DNA from: Ornithinimicrobium avium | GTDB lineage: Bacteria; Actinomycetota; Actinomycetes; Actinomycetales; Dermatophilaceae | Length of the DNA stretch: 64,000 nucleotides | Direction of reading: 5' to 3' | Assembly (NCBI RefSeq): GCF_003351765.1 | Contig: NZ_CP031229.1 | Span: 3,162,001 to 3,226,000 of the forward strand | In this document: positions 8,099-18,155 of the stretch, one piece after another | Layout of the letters: each line of letters opens with the position of its first letter | How positions within the stretch are numbered: the stretch's first letter is position 1 | Translations under genes and position numbers: made by a program | Notes under the pieces: model-generated | Told to the model about the DNA's origin: nothing | The model's input: only the letters and a program-made list of their open reading frames with translations | Databases searched by the model: none

Positions 8099-8315
8099 CG
8101 CTCGGGCGCAGCAGGCGCGTGAGCATCACCTCCGGTCGGAGGGCGCTCTCGCGTCTGCTGCACGCCACCGGGAGCAGCGAGACGAGCTCGTGCGAGCGTT
8201 GCGCAGGGGCGACCCGCGGCGCTGGACGTATGCCGCCCTCGCGCAGGCTGTCGGGTGCAGCCCAGAACTGATTGCGGTCATCGTCAAGGGCGACCCTCGG
8301 AGACGCCGTGCATGA
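8088..8315 (+). CDS. Small HTH protein of the element (75 aa)
   Basis: GTG start overlapping the TROVE stub by 11 bases. The N-terminal half is a charged, Ala/Arg-rich helix; the C-terminal half (RWTYAALAQAVGCSPELIAVIVKG) reads as a helix-turn-helix. Short HTH proteins of this kind are frequent in actinophage genomes. It could be a regulator of the element, but no close family is recognised. Confidence 0.5.
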   Translation: MASDARAQQAREHHLRSEGALASAARHREQRDELVRALRRGDPRRWTYAALAQAVGCSPELIAVIVKGDPRRRRA

Positions 8316-8464
8316 GACGCCGGGTGGCGCACGGTCGCCTGGGGAGACAATTCGTGCGTCACTGGTGCGCCAGGAGCGTGCGCCTACCCTGGTCGTGGGG
8401 CTACACCGTGAGACACTATGTAGACACGAAGAGACAGCGCGAGACGCTGACCTGCGGTGGGGCA
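8316..8464. other. Right end of the element, no gene seen
   Basis: 149 bases holding the right 18-bp arm repeat (8352-8369) and no recognisable coding sequence. A tyrosine-integrase gene would normally lie next to this junction; none is present in any frame. Confidence 0.6.
8352..8369. repeat. 18-bp direct repeat, right copy (possible integrase arm site)
   Basis: Exact copy of the sequence at 3424-3441, in the same orientation, 95 bases before the right att core. Confidence 0.6.
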
Positions 8465-8511
8465 TTCACTCGTAATGAACAGGTCATCGGTTCGATTCCG
8501 ATAGGCGGCTC
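8465..8511 (+). repeat. attR core: displaced native 3' end of tRNA-Thr
   Basis: Second copy of the 47-bp repeat. There is no D arm or 5' acceptor strand upstream, so it is not a tRNA. It is most simply the original chromosomal 3' end, pushed away from the 5' half by integration. Confidence 0.93.
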
Positions 8512-8520
8512 CAGCACGGC

Positions 8521-8555
8521 AGGACGCCCCGGACCCACAGGGTCCGGGGCGTCCT
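8521..8555. terminator. Bidirectional terminator (native tRNA-Thr terminator)
   Basis: Perfect 16-bp stem (AGGACGCCCCGGACCC with its complement) and a 3-base ACA loop, directly after the displaced tRNA end and before the convergent stop of the DUF3352 gene at 8584. It probably served the tRNA before integration and still serves the gene coming from the right. Confidence 0.72.
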
Positions 8556-8583
8556 CGCGCCGCGGGCGGCTCAGCCGGTCGGC

Positions 8584-10146
8584 TCACTCACCGTCGGCGA
8601 CGAAGCGCAGCGTGAAGCGGCTGGTGTCGGCCCCGGTGACCTCGGTCGACCAGCCCACCGCGGCGAGCCGCTCGAGGGCGGAGCGGGCATCCTCGTCCTC
8701 GACCATCGGCAGGTAGCGGTCCTCGTACTCGTTGATGTTCACGAAGAGCACCGAGGCCGCCTCGTCGGCGTCCGCGACGGCCGCGCCGAAGGTCGCATCG
8801 TCACCGAGCCGGCTCTGCGGCGCCGCGACGCCGTCGACGTAGTCCTGGGCCAGACCCAGGGTGAGCACGCCGTCGTCCGTGCGCTGCGCCAGCTCGTTGG
8901 GCGGCAGGCCCAGGTCCTGCAGCAGGGTGCTGAACCTGTCCGCGTCGGTCTGGACGCGGTAGGCGACCGGCAGCTGCGGCAGGCTGGTCTCGGTCTGGCT
9001 CATCCCCTCGACCGCCTCGACCATGCCGGGGCCGACCGAGAGGACCAGCGAGCTGCCCAGGACCGTCTTGAGGTCCTCGGGCAGGGTGAAGCCCTGGGCG
9101 GAGGCCTCCTCGACGAGCGAGTCGACGCCGTCCTCGTCGACCGAGGAGTAGAGGTCCCAGACCGCCTGCACCCAGTCGGCGCCGTTCTCCAGGGAGAAGG
9201 CGGCGGCGGTGTCGGCCGGCAGGTCCAGCACCAGCTGGGCCCCGTCGGCGGTCGGCATCGAGAAGCCGCCGTAGCCGTGCGAGAGCCCGTGGATCTCCAC
9301 CGCGTCGGGGCTGAGCCGCAGCGCGCCGGCGGCCCGCCCCGACAGCATCGCCTTCTGCTCGTCGGTCAGCCCGCTGGTGACCGCGCCGCCGGCGCCCAGC
9401 TCGGCAGCCTCGTCCAGGGCGACGTCCTCGAGCTCGGCCACCTTGGCCACGTCCATCCAGAAGGAGGCCACGCCGGCGTCGCCGAGGTCGTCCATGTCGG
9501 AGGTGAAGGCCTCCTGGTCCTCCAGCGTGCCCTGCTCGGCGGCGGCCCTGACCTGCTCGACCTGGTCGGCCTTGGCCAGGACGACGTAGTCGCCGTCGAG
9601 GTAGTAGCCGAACTGCTCGTCGGCCGGCGTGTCGGCGGCTGCGCTGCTGGCCTTGATCTTGTCCAGGGTCGCCAGCGCCTTCTCGCCGTCCTTGACCTGC
9701 ATCGCGACCGCGACGAGCGGCTCCTCCTCCCCGTTGGGCAGGACCGCCACCCCGGCCCGGTCACCCAGCCACGGCTCGATGTCGGTCGCGTAGTCGAGGT
9801 CCGCCGGGACGTCGCCGTCCTCGGTCAGCTTCTCCCAGACGTACTCGCGCCACTCGCCCGACTCCAGCCGAGCCTGAGCCTGCGGGTCCAGGCCCTGGAA
9901 GAAGCGCACCGCGGCGACCTTCTGGCCCACCGAAGGGTCCAGGTCGACGCGGAGGTAGGCGGCCGCGTCCCCGGGCAGCACGGTGTCCGGCTGGTCGCCG
10001 GTGCTGCCCAGGAAGTGGACGGCGGCGTACGCCCCGCCCCCGATGAGGGCGGCGGCGCCGAGCCCGATGCCGGCCATCAGCCAGCCCCTGCCCCCGCGCC
10101 CGGCCTCGGTGATCCCGCCACCTGGTTGTTCCACCACAGTCGACAT
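8584..10146 (-). CDS. DUF3352 membrane-anchored protein
   Basis: 520 aa, ATG 10146 with GGGGAGG seven bases upstream. A short cytoplasmic N-terminus (Gly-rich) is followed by one membrane span (WLMAGIGLGAAALIGGGAYAAVHFL) and a large acidic exported part with the DUF3352 pattern (PGDAAAYLRVDLDPSVGQK near the start, TDIEPWLGDRAGVAV). The family is widespread in actinobacteria and has no assigned role. Very low Cys and high Asp/Glu suit an extracytoplasmic protein. It is transcribed alone, leftward, after the ppa terminator. Confidence 0.82.
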   Translation of the reverse strand: MSTVVEQPGGGITEAGRGGRGWLMAGIGLGAAALIGGGAYAAVHFLGSTGDQPDTVLPGDAAAYLRVDLDPSVGQKVAAVRFFQGLDPQAQARLESGEWREYVWEKLTEDGDVPADLDYATDIEPWLGDRAGVAVLPNGEEEPLVAVAMQVKDGEKALATLDKIKASSAAADTPADEQFGYYLDGDYVVLAKADQVEQVRAAAEQGTLEDQEAFTSDMDDLGDAGVASFWMDVAKVAELEDVALDEAAELGAGGAVTSGLTDEQKAMLSGRAAGALRLSPDAVEIHGLSHGYGGFSMPTADGAQLVLDLPADTAAAFSLENGADWVQAVWDLYSSVDEDGVDSLVEEASAQGFTLPEDLKTVLGSSLVLSVGPGMVEAVEGMSQTETSLPQLPVAYRVQTDADRFSTLLQDLGLPPNELAQRTDDGVLTLGLAQDYVDGVAAPQSRLGDDATFGAAVADADEAASVLFVNINEYEDRYLPMVEDEDARSALERLAAVGWSTEVTGADTSRFTLRFVADGE

Positions 10147-10270
10147 CTCTGCCTCCCCGCTCCGGCGGGACACGCTCCCGCCCTTCTGCGCCGTCCCTGC
10201 GACGGCGGCTGCTGAGGCACAGCCTAGAGCCCCGGTCGGGGACAGCAGAACCGTGCGTCGTCGGGATGGA

Positions 10271-10303
10271 CGACGCCCCGGACCGTCTGGTTCCGGGGCG
10301 TCG
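10271..10303 (-). terminator. Terminator of ppa
   Basis: Perfect 12-bp stem CGACGCCCCGGA / TCCGGGGCGTCG with a 9-base loop, 35 bases past the ppa stop. There is no U-tract, which is usual in this GC range. Confidence 0.6.
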
Positions 10304-10337
10304 GTGGGTGCGCGGTGCGCCAGGTGCTCCTGCGCGC

Positions 10338-10862
10338 TCAGTGGTTGGGGTGCGGCATCGGCCAGCGCGCGGTGGTCAGGCCAGCGTCCTTGGCGCGCTG
10401 CACGGCCTCGTGGTAGACCCGCTCGGACTCCTCGCGGCCCGCCCAGTGCGCGCCCTCGACCGACTTGCCGGGCTCCAGGTCCTTGTAGACCTCGAAGAAG
10501 TGCTGGATCTCCAGGCGGGTGTGCTCGCCGATGTGCTCCAGGTCGCGGATGTGGCTCTTGCGCGGGTCGTCGGCCGGCACGCAGATGATCTTGTCGTCGC
10601 CGCCGGCCTCGTCGCGCATGTGGAACATGCCGATCGGCCGGGCCGCCACCAGACACCCCGGCCAGGTCGGCTCGTCCAGCAGCACCAGCGCGTCCAGCGG
10701 GTCGCCGTCCTCGCCGAGCGTCTCCTCGATGTAGCCGTAGTCCGCCGGGTAGCGCGTCGCCGTGAACAGCATGCGGTCCAGCCGGATGCGCCCGGTCGCA
10801 TGGTCGACCTCGTACTTGTTGCGGCTGCCCTGCGGGATCTCGATCGTCACGTCGAAGTGCAT
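10338..10862 (-). CDS. ppa: Inorganic pyrophosphatase
   Basis: Hydrolyses PPi to two phosphates, driving biosynthetic reactions; soluble family I enzyme, 174 aa. The start at ATG 10862 gives [20 protein letters not shown], the usual actinobacterial N-terminus, with AAGAGAG eight bases upstream; an ATG seven codons earlier lacks this. The PPase signature [11 protein letters not shown] carries the metal-binding aspartates, and [13 protein letters not shown] precedes it. It is divergent from dacB across a 92-base gap; the ppa/dacB/DUF2342/tilS/hpt order matches the mycobacterial one. Confidence 0.96.
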   Translation of the reverse strand: MHFDVTIEIPQGSRNKYEVDHATGRIRLDRMLFTATRYPADYGYIEETLGEDGDPLDALVLLDEPTWPGCLVAARPIGMFHMRDEAGGDDKIICVPADDPRKSHIRDLEHIGEHTRLEIQHFFEVYKDLEPGKSVEGAHWAGREESERVYHEAVQRAKDAGLTTARWPMPHPNH

Positions 10863-10954
10863 GTGCGGTGCTCTCTTCTGCATCGTGGGCGGTTAGGCTC
10901 TGGGGTCCAGTGTCCCCCATCTGGGCACGGAACAGCGACGGAGGGCGGCCAGAG

Positions 10955-12451
10955 GTGGTCAGCAGCGGCATGCGCGGTGCCGGAGGGCGCTCCAGGTATG
11001 CCGTGCTCCCCGCCGTGCTCCTCGCGCTCGTGGCTGCCGGTGGCCCGGCGGTCGCGGGCGCCGCGGCGCCGCCCGGGACCGCCGACGACGCCGCGATGAC
11101 CACCGCGGCCCCCCCGACGACACGGGCCGAGGCCCTGCCCCGCCCGCTCCCGCTGACCCGCCCGCTCGGACAGGTCGCCGACGGACCCGAGCCCGACGCC
11201 GCGACGCTGACCGAGGACATCGCCGACGAGCTGGACACCGACTGGCTCGGCCCGGCACGGCGCCGGGCTGTCACCGTGCGCGACGCGCTCACCGGAGACG
11301 TCCTCGCCGCCCGCAACGCCGACCGGCCGGTGACGCCGGCCTCGACGACCAAGCTGCTGTCCGCCGCCGCGATCGTCACCGGGCTGCCGGTCGAGCACAC
11401 CTTCACCACCCGGGTGGTCTCCGGGACCTCCCCGGAGCAGCTCGTCCTCGTGGCCGGCGGCGACATGCTCCTCGCCCGCGGCGAGGGCGACGCGGACGCG
11501 GTCGCCGGCCGCGCGGGCGTCGGGGACCTGGCCGCCCAGGCCGCCGAGGCGCTGCAGGCGCGGGCCGTGGAGGGGCCGGTCGAGGTCGCCCTCGACCTGC
11601 AGCACGTCGCCGGACCGGACACGCTGTCGACCTGGACCGACTTCTGGGTCTCCGAGGGCTACACGGGGCGCATCGTCCAGCTCGGCCTCGAGGAGGACCG
11701 TGCCCTGCCCCAGCGACCCTCCCCGCGGGACCCCGCGCAGGAGACCGCGAGGGCCTTCGCCGCCGCGCTCGAGGAGCACGGCGTCCGGGTGGCCGACGAT
11801 CCGGACGGCGAGGCGGTGGACGACCCCGGGTGGAAGGCCGAGGAGGTGCAGGCACCCGAGCAGACCGAGGAGGTCCTCGCCACCGTCGAGTCGGCGCCGC
11901 TGCGCGACGTGCTCGCGCTCGCGCTGGCCACCAGCGACAACGCGATGGTCGAGCAGCTGGCGCGACAGGCCGCCGTGGCCGCGGGCGGATCGGTGGACGA
12001 GGGTGCCCTCACCACGTGGATCGCGCAGACCCTGGAGCAGGACTACGGGATCGACATGACCGGTCTGCACCTCGCCGACGCGAGCGGACTGTCCGGCGGC
12101 ACCCTGCTCACCGTCGACGTCATCGCCGAGGTGCTGGTAGCGGGGGCGGACGGCTCGCACCCGCCGCTGCAGTCGGTCCTGGCCGCCGGCGGGCTGCCGA
12201 TCGCGGGCTACACCGGGACGCTCCACGACCGCTTCCACCTGCCGGTGCACGCCGCCGCGGTCGGCAACGCCCGGGCCAAGACCGGTTCGCTGCCCCACGT
12301 CACCTCGCTCGCCGGGACCGTCGTGACCCGGGACGGCCGGCTGCTCGTCTACGCGATGACCGCCGACGACATCGGCGAGGACGGTGCCGTGCTGGAGGCC
12401 CGCTCCAGCCTCGACGAGGTCGTCGCCCAGCTCGCCCGCTGCGGCTGCTGA
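10955..12451 (+). CDS. dacB: D-alanyl-D-alanine carboxypeptidase / endopeptidase (PBP4 type, S13)
   Basis: 498 aa. The GTG at 10955 has GGAGGG ten bases upstream; ATG 10970 is an alternative. A signal sequence (YAVLPAVLLALVAAGGPAVAG) is followed by a Thr/Pro-rich linker. The three serine-transferase motifs are present: STTKLLS (SxxK), SDNAMVEQ (SxN) and AKTGSL (KTG), with the S13 family's large insertion between the first two. The enzyme trims or cuts peptidoglycan stems outside the membrane. It ends in CGC, a slightly unusual Cys-rich terminus. Confidence 0.92.
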   Translation: MVSSGMRGAGGRSRYAVLPAVLLALVAAGGPAVAGAAAPPGTADDAAMTTAAPPTTRAEALPRPLPLTRPLGQVADGPEPDAATLTEDIADELDTDWLGPARRRAVTVRDALTGDVLAARNADRPVTPASTTKLLSAAAIVTGLPVEHTFTTRVVSGTSPEQLVLVAGGDMLLARGEGDADAVAGRAGVGDLAAQAAEALQARAVEGPVEVALDLQHVAGPDTLSTWTDFWVSEGYTGRIVQLGLEEDRALPQRPSPRDPAQETARAFAAALEEHGVRVADDPDGEAVDDPGWKAEEVQAPEQTEEVLATVESAPLRDVLALALATSDNAMVEQLARQAAVAAGGSVDEGALTTWIAQTLEQDYGIDMTGLHLADASGLSGGTLLTVDVIAEVLVAGADGSHPPLQSVLAAGGLPIAGYTGTLHDRFHLPVHAAAVGNARAKTGSLPHVTSLAGTVVTRDGRLLVYAMTADDIGEDGAVLEARSSLDEVVAQLARCGC

Positions 12452-12506
12452 CGCTCTGGGGCTGCCGGGTTCGCGCGGACCCGGCGCCACCGCATACCGT
12501 CGGACC

Positions 12507-13670
12507 ATGAACTCCATCCCCGCGACCCCAGTGCCAGCGCCCGCCGAGCCCGGCGACCCGACGCCGGCCACCGCGCCGGACGTGCGCGGCAGCGAGCTGG
12601 TCGACTGGGGCTTCGCCGCGACGGCCGCCGGACGCCTCGTGCCGCCCGGGCCGCGCGCCGGCCGGCGGGAGGTGGAGGCCCTCGTGACCCAGCTGCGCTC
12701 CGCGGGGGAGCGCGCGGTCGGCCCTGTGGCCTCGACCGCCCGGATGGAGACGCCGCCGGGCACCCCGCCCGCCCTCGTCGTGGACCGCCCCGGCTGGATC
12801 CGTGCCAACGCCGCCTCGATGGGGGCGATGCTCGGGCCGGTGCTCGACGACGTCGTGTCCCGCAAGAGGGAGGCCGACCGGCAGCGCGCCGAGCAGGCCG
12901 GCCGCACCCTGCCGGAGGTCGGGCAGCGCACCCAGAAGGTCGGCTCCACGATCACCGGCACCGAGGTCGCCGGCATCCTCTCCTGGATCTCGACCAAGGT
13001 GCTGGGCCAGTACGACCTCGCCCCCCAGGGCACCCCGCGACTGCTCTTCGTCGCGCCCAACATCCTCAGCGCCGAGCGCGAGCTCGAGGTGGACCCATCC
13101 GACTTCCGGCTCTGGGTGGCCGTGCACGAGGAGACCCACCGGGTGCAGTTCACCGCGGTGCCGTGGCTGCGGCAGCACGTGATCGACTCCGCACGCTCCA
13201 TCGGCTCGGAGATGGTGCCCGAGCCGGACCGGATGGGCCAGCGTCTGGGCGAGATCGTCTCGGCGCTGCCGGGCGTGCTGCGCGGCGAGACCGACATCAC
13301 CCAGGTGCTCGCCACCCCCGAGCAGCGCGAGCGCCTCGCCGAGGTGACCGCGGTGATGTCGCTGCTCGAGGGGCACGCCGACGTCGTCATGGACGAGGTC
13401 GGGCCGAGCGTCATCCCCTCGGTCGCGGAGATCCGCCGGAAGTTCCAGCGGCGCCGCAAGGGGGCCGGCAACGTCGACAAGATGCTGCGCCGGCTGCTCG
13501 GCATGGAGGCCAAGATGCGGCAGTACCGCGACGGCGCGGTCTTCGTCCGCGCGGTCACCGACCAGGTCGGGGTGGACGGCTTCAACCAGGTGTGGAGCTC
13601 GCCCCAGACCCTGCCGCGGCCCGCCGAGATCGCCGACCCGGCCGCCTGGGTCGCGCGCGTCCACGGCTGA
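12507..13670 (+). CDS. Zinc-dependent metalloprotease-like protein (DUF2342)
   Basis: 387 aa, ATG 12507. The actinobacterial DUF2342 / 'zincin_2' family: a helical protein with HEETH near residue 207 (an HExxH zinc site) and a downstream [13 protein letters not shown] stretch that could give the third ligand. No signal or membrane segment is seen. Automatic annotation sometimes calls it F420-biosynthesis associated, but no F420 gene is near. It lies between dacB and tilS as in mycobacteria (Rv3627c-Rv3625c); the function is unknown. Confidence 0.83.
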   Translation: MNSIPATPVPAPAEPGDPTPATAPDVRGSELVDWGFAATAAGRLVPPGPRAGRREVEALVTQLRSAGERAVGPVASTARMETPPGTPPALVVDRPGWIRANAASMGAMLGPVLDDVVSRKREADRQRAEQAGRTLPEVGQRTQKVGSTITGTEVAGILSWISTKVLGQYDLAPQGTPRLLFVAPNILSAERELEVDPSDFRLWVAVHEETHRVQFTAVPWLRQHVIDSARSIGSEMVPEPDRMGQRLGEIVSALPGVLRGETDITQVLATPEQRERLAEVTAVMSLLEGHADVVMDEVGPSVIPSVAEIRRKFQRRRKGAGNVDKMLRRLLGMEAKMRQYRDGAVFVRAVTDQVGVDGFNQVWSSPQTLPRPAEIADPAAWVARVHG

Positions 13671-13682
13671 CCCCGCGCGCCC

Positions 13683-14705
13683 GTGCCCGGCCCGCCGCCC
13701 GCCGTCGCCGCCGTGCGTGTCGCGGTCCGGCGCGCGCTGACGCAGGTCCCCCTCGGCCCGCCGACCGCCGAGCCGCTGCTCCTGGTGGCGTGCTCGGGCG
13801 GCCCGGACTCCTCGGCGCTGGCCGCGGGCACGGGCTTCGTCGCGTCCCGTCTGGGCTGGCGCGCCGGCGCGGTCGTCGTCGACCACGGGCTGCAGGAGGG
13901 GTCCGCACGGGTGGCGCAGCAGGCCGCCGCCCTGTGCCACGAGCTGGGGCTCGATCCCGTCGAGGTGGTCGCCGTCGAGGTGGTGCGCACCGGGGAGGGT
14001 CCCGAGGCCGACGCCCGCAGGGCGAGGTATGCCGTGCTCGCCGACCGGGCGGACGCGCTCGGCGCCCGCGCCGTGCTGGTGGGGCACACCCTCGAGGACC
14101 AGGCCGAGCAGGTGCTGCTCGGGCTGGCCCGGGGGTCCGGCGCGCGGTCGCTGTCGGGGATGCCGCCCTGGCGGCCGCTCGACGCGGCCGCAGACCCTGG
14201 CACCGGCGGCGCCCTCCTGCTCCGGCCGTTGCTCGGCGTCACCCGCCAGCAGACGCTCCAGGCGTGCGCCGAGCTCGGCCTCGAGCCCTGGCAGGACCCG
14301 CACAACGTCGACCCGCGCTACGCCCGGGTCCGGGCCCGCAGGGCCCTCGCCGACGTTGCCGTCGACCTCGGTCCCGGCGTGGTGGCCGGCCTGGCGCGCA
14401 GCGCCGACCTGCTGCGGGACGACGCGGACGCCCTCGACGCGGCGGCGGAGACGGCATACCTGGGTATGGGGGACCCGCCCTGGGAGGCGGGCCGGCTGCG
14501 TGGGCTGCCCCGCGCCGTCCGGACCCGTCTGTGGCGGCGCGCGGCGCTGGCGTCCGGCAGCCCGGGGACCGACCTCACCTCGGAGCACCTGCTGGCCGTC
14601 GACGGGCTGCTCACCAGGTGGCGCGGACAGGGCCCCCTGCACCTGCCGGGCGGGGTGCAGGCGTCCCGGACGGGGGAGCAGGTGTGGATCGGGCGGCCCA
14701 CGTAG
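13683..14705 (+). CDS. tilS: tRNA(Ile)-lysidine synthase
   Basis: 340 aa, GTG start. Converts C34 of tRNA-Ile(CAU) to lysidine using ATP and lysine, so that the tRNA reads AUA. The N-terminal PP-loop SGGPDSS (near residue 38), [10 protein letters not shown], and [20 protein letters not shown] are family motifs, followed by the Arg-rich RVRARRAL substrate segment. The C-terminal domain is short, as in other actinobacteria. It lies between DUF2342 and hpt in the conserved order. Confidence 0.93.
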   Translation: MPGPPPAVAAVRVAVRRALTQVPLGPPTAEPLLLVACSGGPDSSALAAGTGFVASRLGWRAGAVVVDHGLQEGSARVAQQAAALCHELGLDPVEVVAVEVVRTGEGPEADARRARYAVLADRADALGARAVLVGHTLEDQAEQVLLGLARGSGARSLSGMPPWRPLDAAADPGTGGALLLRPLLGVTRQQTLQACAELGLEPWQDPHNVDPRYARVRARRALADVAVDLGPGVVAGLARSADLLRDDADALDAAAETAYLGMGDPPWEAGRLRGLPRAVRTRLWRRAALASGSPGTDLTSEHLLAVDGLLTRWRGQGPLHLPGGVQASRTGEQVWIGRPT

Positions 14706-14755
14706 TTCAATGGGCCGAGCACGACGACCGGAGCCAGACGACGAAGGAGCAGCGC

Positions 14756-15307
<552 letters not shown>

Positions 15308-15458
15308 GGACCCGACCGTGCCCCGGGGCCGCGGTCCCGGCGGCGTGATGGAACACTGGTCGTCTGCCGCGCGTTGTGGGCAGCAGACAACGTGCCGATT
15401 TTCTTGATCAGGAGGACCGGGACGGGCACGGCGACGTGTCCACCCGAACGCGTCAGAC

Positions 15459-17504
15459 ATGAGCAGCAGCGCCAACAAGCGGCGGCCCCGCCCCAAGCCC
15501 AGTCCGTGGATGTGGATCTTCGTCTTCCTGGGTCTGGGCATCCTGTGGTTCTCGCTGCTCTCGCCCAGCGACTTCACCCGGATCCCCACCTCCGACGCGC
15601 TGCAGCTGATCAAGGCGGACAAGGTCGCCGAGGCCACGGTCACCCCCGACCGGGTGGACCTCACGCTCAAGGACGGGCAGACCTTCTCCAGCGACGACGT
15701 CCGCGAGACGGGCAAGGTGCAGGCGTACTACGTCGAGGCCCGTGGCGAGCAGATCATCAGGGCCATCGACGAGCACCCGCCGAGCACGACCTGGACCGAC
15801 GACCCGGCGCGGCCCAACTTCTTCGTGCAGCTGCTGGGCAACTTCCTTCCGCTGCTGCTCATCCTCGGACTGTTCCTGTGGCTGATGATGCGCATGCAGG
15901 GCGGCGGCCGCGGGGTGATGCAGTTCGGCAAGTCCAAGGCCAAGCTGGCCACCAAGGACATGCCCAAGGTCACCTTCGCCGACGTGGCCGGCGCGGACGA
16001 GGCCGTCGAGGAGCTGGAGGAGATCAAGGAGTTCCTCGCCGAGCCGCGCAAGTTCCTGGAGGTCGGCGCCAAGATCCCCAAGGGCGTGCTGCTCTACGGC
16101 CCGCCCGGCACCGGCAAGACGCTGCTCGCGCGGGCGGTCGCCGGTGAGGCCGGCGTGCCCTTCTACTCGATCTCCGGCTCGGACTTCGTCGAGATGTTCG
16201 TCGGTGTCGGCGCCTCGCGCGTCCGGGACCTGTTCGAGCAGGCCAAGGAGAACGCCCCGGCGATCATCTTCGTCGACGAGATCGACGCGGTCGGCCGGCA
16301 CCGCGGTGCCGGGCTCGGCGGTGGCCACGACGAGAGGGAGCAGACGCTCAACCAGCTGCTCGTCGAGATGGACGGCTTCGACGTCAAGACCAACGTGATC
16401 CTCATCGCGGCGACCAACCGCCCCGACATCCTCGACCCGGCGCTGCTGCGCCCGGGCCGCTTCGACCGTCAGATCGCGGTCGAGGCACCGGACATGCTGG
16501 GCCGCCTGCACATCCTGCAGGTGCACTCCACGGGCAAGCCGATGGCCGACGACGTCGACCTCATGGCGGTGGCGCGGCGCACCCCGGGGTTCTCCGGCGC
16601 CGACCTGGCCAACGTCCTCAACGAGGCGGCGCTGCTCGCCGCCCGCCAGGACGCGCGGATCATCACCGACCACGACCTCGACGAGGCGATCGACCGCGTC
16701 ATGGCCGGTCCGCAGAAGCGCACCCGGGTGATGAGCGCCAAGGAGAAGAAGATCACCGCCTACCACGAGGGGGGCCACGCCCTCGTCGCCGCGGCGATGA
16801 ACCACACCGACCCGGTGAGCAAGGTGACCATCCTGCCGCGCGGGCGGGCGCTGGGCTACACGATGGTGCTGCCGGCCGACGACAAGTACTCCACCACCCG
16901 TAACGAGCTGCTGGACCAGCTCGCCTACGCGCTGGGCGGGCGGGTCGCCGAGGAGCTGGTCTTCCACGACCCGACCACCGGCGCGGCCAACGACATCGAG
17001 AAGGCCACCGGCCTGGCCCGCAAGATGGTCACCCAGTTCGGGATGAGCGAGCGGGTCGGGGCGGTCAAGCTCGGCTCGGGCTCATCGGAGGTGTTCCTGG
17101 GTCGCGACATGGGCCACGAGCGCGACTACTCCGAGAACCTTGCGGGCGTCGTCGACCAAGAGGTGCGCCGGCTCATCGAGGCCGCGCACGACGAGGCCTG
17201 GCACGCCCTCAACGACAACCGGGAGGTCCTCGACACCCTGGTGCTGGAGCTGCTCGAGAAGGAGACGCTCAACGCCGCGGCGATCGCCGAGATCTTCACG
17301 GACGTCCGTAAGCGCCCGGTCCGCGCGGTCTGGCTCTCCTCCGACGCCCGGACCATCCACGAGGACGGGCCGGTCCTGACCGACGCCGAGAAGCGGGCGA
17401 TGGCCAACGGCCACCGGCCGCCGGTGGACGAAGGTGAGGAGCACCCGCCAGAGAAGGTGATCGAGATCCCGGAGGGTGGTCATGTCGACCCCGGACACCC
17501 CTGA
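15459..17504 (+). CDS. ftsH: ATP-dependent membrane zinc metalloprotease FtsH
   Basis: 681 aa. Two N-terminal membrane spans ([38 protein letters not shown]) flank a small extracytoplasmic domain. The AAA+ module has Walker A GPPGTGKT (near 214), Walker [12 protein letters not shown] and arginine-finger region [11 protein letters not shown]; the protease has HEGGH (near 436). It degrades misassembled membrane proteins and some regulators. The ATG at 15459 has no strong ribosome site, though AGGAGG lies about 45 bases upstream. folE overlaps its last eight codons. Confidence 0.97.
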   Translation: MSSSANKRRPRPKPSPWMWIFVFLGLGILWFSLLSPSDFTRIPTSDALQLIKADKVAEATVTPDRVDLTLKDGQTFSSDDVRETGKVQAYYVEARGEQIIRAIDEHPPSTTWTDDPARPNFFVQLLGNFLPLLLILGLFLWLMMRMQGGGRGVMQFGKSKAKLATKDMPKVTFADVAGADEAVEELEEIKEFLAEPRKFLEVGAKIPKGVLLYGPPGTGKTLLARAVAGEAGVPFYSISGSDFVEMFVGVGASRVRDLFEQAKENAPAIIFVDEIDAVGRHRGAGLGGGHDEREQTLNQLLVEMDGFDVKTNVILIAATNRPDILDPALLRPGRFDRQIAVEAPDMLGRLHILQVHSTGKPMADDVDLMAVARRTPGFSGADLANVLNEAALLAARQDARIITDHDLDEAIDRVMAGPQKRTRVMSAKEKKITAYHEGGHALVAAAMNHTDPVSKVTILPRGRALGYTMVLPADDKYSTTRNELLDQLAYALGGRVAEELVFHDPTTGAANDIEKATGLARKMVTQFGMSERVGAVKLGSGSSEVFLGRDMGHERDYSENLAGVVDQEVRRLIEAAHDEAWHALNDNREVLDTLVLELLEKETLNAAAIAEIFTDVRKRPVRAVWLSSDARTIHEDGPVLTDAEKRAMANGHRPPVDEGEEHPPEKVIEIPEGGHVDPGHP

Positions 17505-18153
17505 CGGGGCTCCTGCCGGACCCGTCCGCGCCACCGGCGCGGGCGGCGACGACGGGGACGCCCCCGGCGCCCCGGTCGTCGCACCGGTCGACCACGCCCG
17601 GATCGAGGCTGCGGTCCGCGAGATCCTGCTCGCGGTCGGCGAGGACCCCGAGCGTGAGGGTCTGCAGCAGACCCCCGCCCGGGTGGCGCGCTCCTACGCG
17701 GAGATCTTCTCCGGCCTGAGCCAGGTGCCCGACGACGTGCTGGGCGCCACCTTCGACGTCGAGCACGACGAGATGATCGTCGTGCGGGACATCGACATGT
17801 TCAGCGTGTGCGAGCACCACCTCGTGCCCTTCCACGGCGTCGCGCACGTCGGCTACATCCCGGGCACCGACGGACGGGTCGTCGGCCTGTCCAAGCTCGC
17901 CCGGCTGGTCGACGTCTTCGCCCGACGCCCCCAGGTGCAGGAACGGCTCACCACGCAGATCGCAGAGGCGCTCGAGGCGCGGCTCGCCCCGCGCGGCGTG
18001 ATCGTCGTCGTCGAGGCCGAGCACCTGTGCATGTCGATGCGCGGCGTCCGCCGCCCGGGCGCCCGCACGATCACCTCCGCCGTCCGCGGGCAGCTGCGCG
18101 ACCCCGCCACGCGCGCCGAGGCGATGAGCCTGGTCTCGGGAAGGGCCCGCTGA
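17482..18153 (+). CDS. folE: GTP cyclohydrolase I
   Basis: First folate enzyme: GTP to dihydroneopterin triphosphate. ATG 17482 has GGAGG seven bases upstream and gives 223 aa; it starts inside ftsH. A Gly/Pro/Ala-rich N-terminal tail of about 35 residues precedes the catalytic core. Zinc-binding motif [10 protein letters not shown] and [16 protein letters not shown] with the third ligand Cys are present, and GLSKLARLV is typical. First of four coupled folate genes. Confidence 0.96.
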   Translation: MSTPDTPDGAPAGPVRATGAGGDDGDAPGAPVVAPVDHARIEAAVREILLAVGEDPEREGLQQTPARVARSYAEIFSGLSQVPDDVLGATFDVEHDEMIVVRDIDMFSVCEHHLVPFHGVAHVGYIPGTDGRVVGLSKLARLVDVFARRPQVQERLTTQIAEALEARLAPRGVIVVVEAEHLCMSMRGVRRPGARTITSAVRGQLRDPATRAEAMSLVSGRAR

Positions 18154-18155
18154 CC

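Larger units (their letters stand above)
3338..8511. mobile_element. Cryptic integrated element (prophage remnant) in tRNA-Thr
   Basis: About 5.1 kb bounded by two exact 47-bp direct repeats of the tRNA-Thr 3' end (3338-3384 and 8465-8511). Inside are phage-type genes: a leftward operon of membrane proteins, a coiled-coil protein, an endolysin and a zinc-ribbon protein, and rightward an acyltransferase, a truncated Ro60-type gene and an HTH gene. 18-bp repeats near both ends look like integrase arm sites. No integrase, replication, head or tail gene is visible and two genes carry frameshifts, so this is probably the remains of a larger prophage or a satellite that depends on integrase from elsewhere. 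Confidence 0.88.

Noticed and set aside
8465..8511. Second tRNA gene
   Set aside because: Only the 3' half of tRNA-Thr is present, without D arm or 5' acceptor strand; it is an att site.
10847..14305. 1152-aa minus-strand ORF
   Set aside because: Antisense to dacB, DUF2342 and tilS.
15360..15400. Terminator or attenuator hairpin between hpt and ftsH
   Set aside because: GTCTGC/GCAGAC arms are short with a bulge and a long loop; too weak.
15436..15462. Leader peptide before ftsH (GTG 15436 to TGA overlapping the ftsH ATG)
   Set aside because: Eight codons with no ribosome site or conserved feature; chance overlap is likely.
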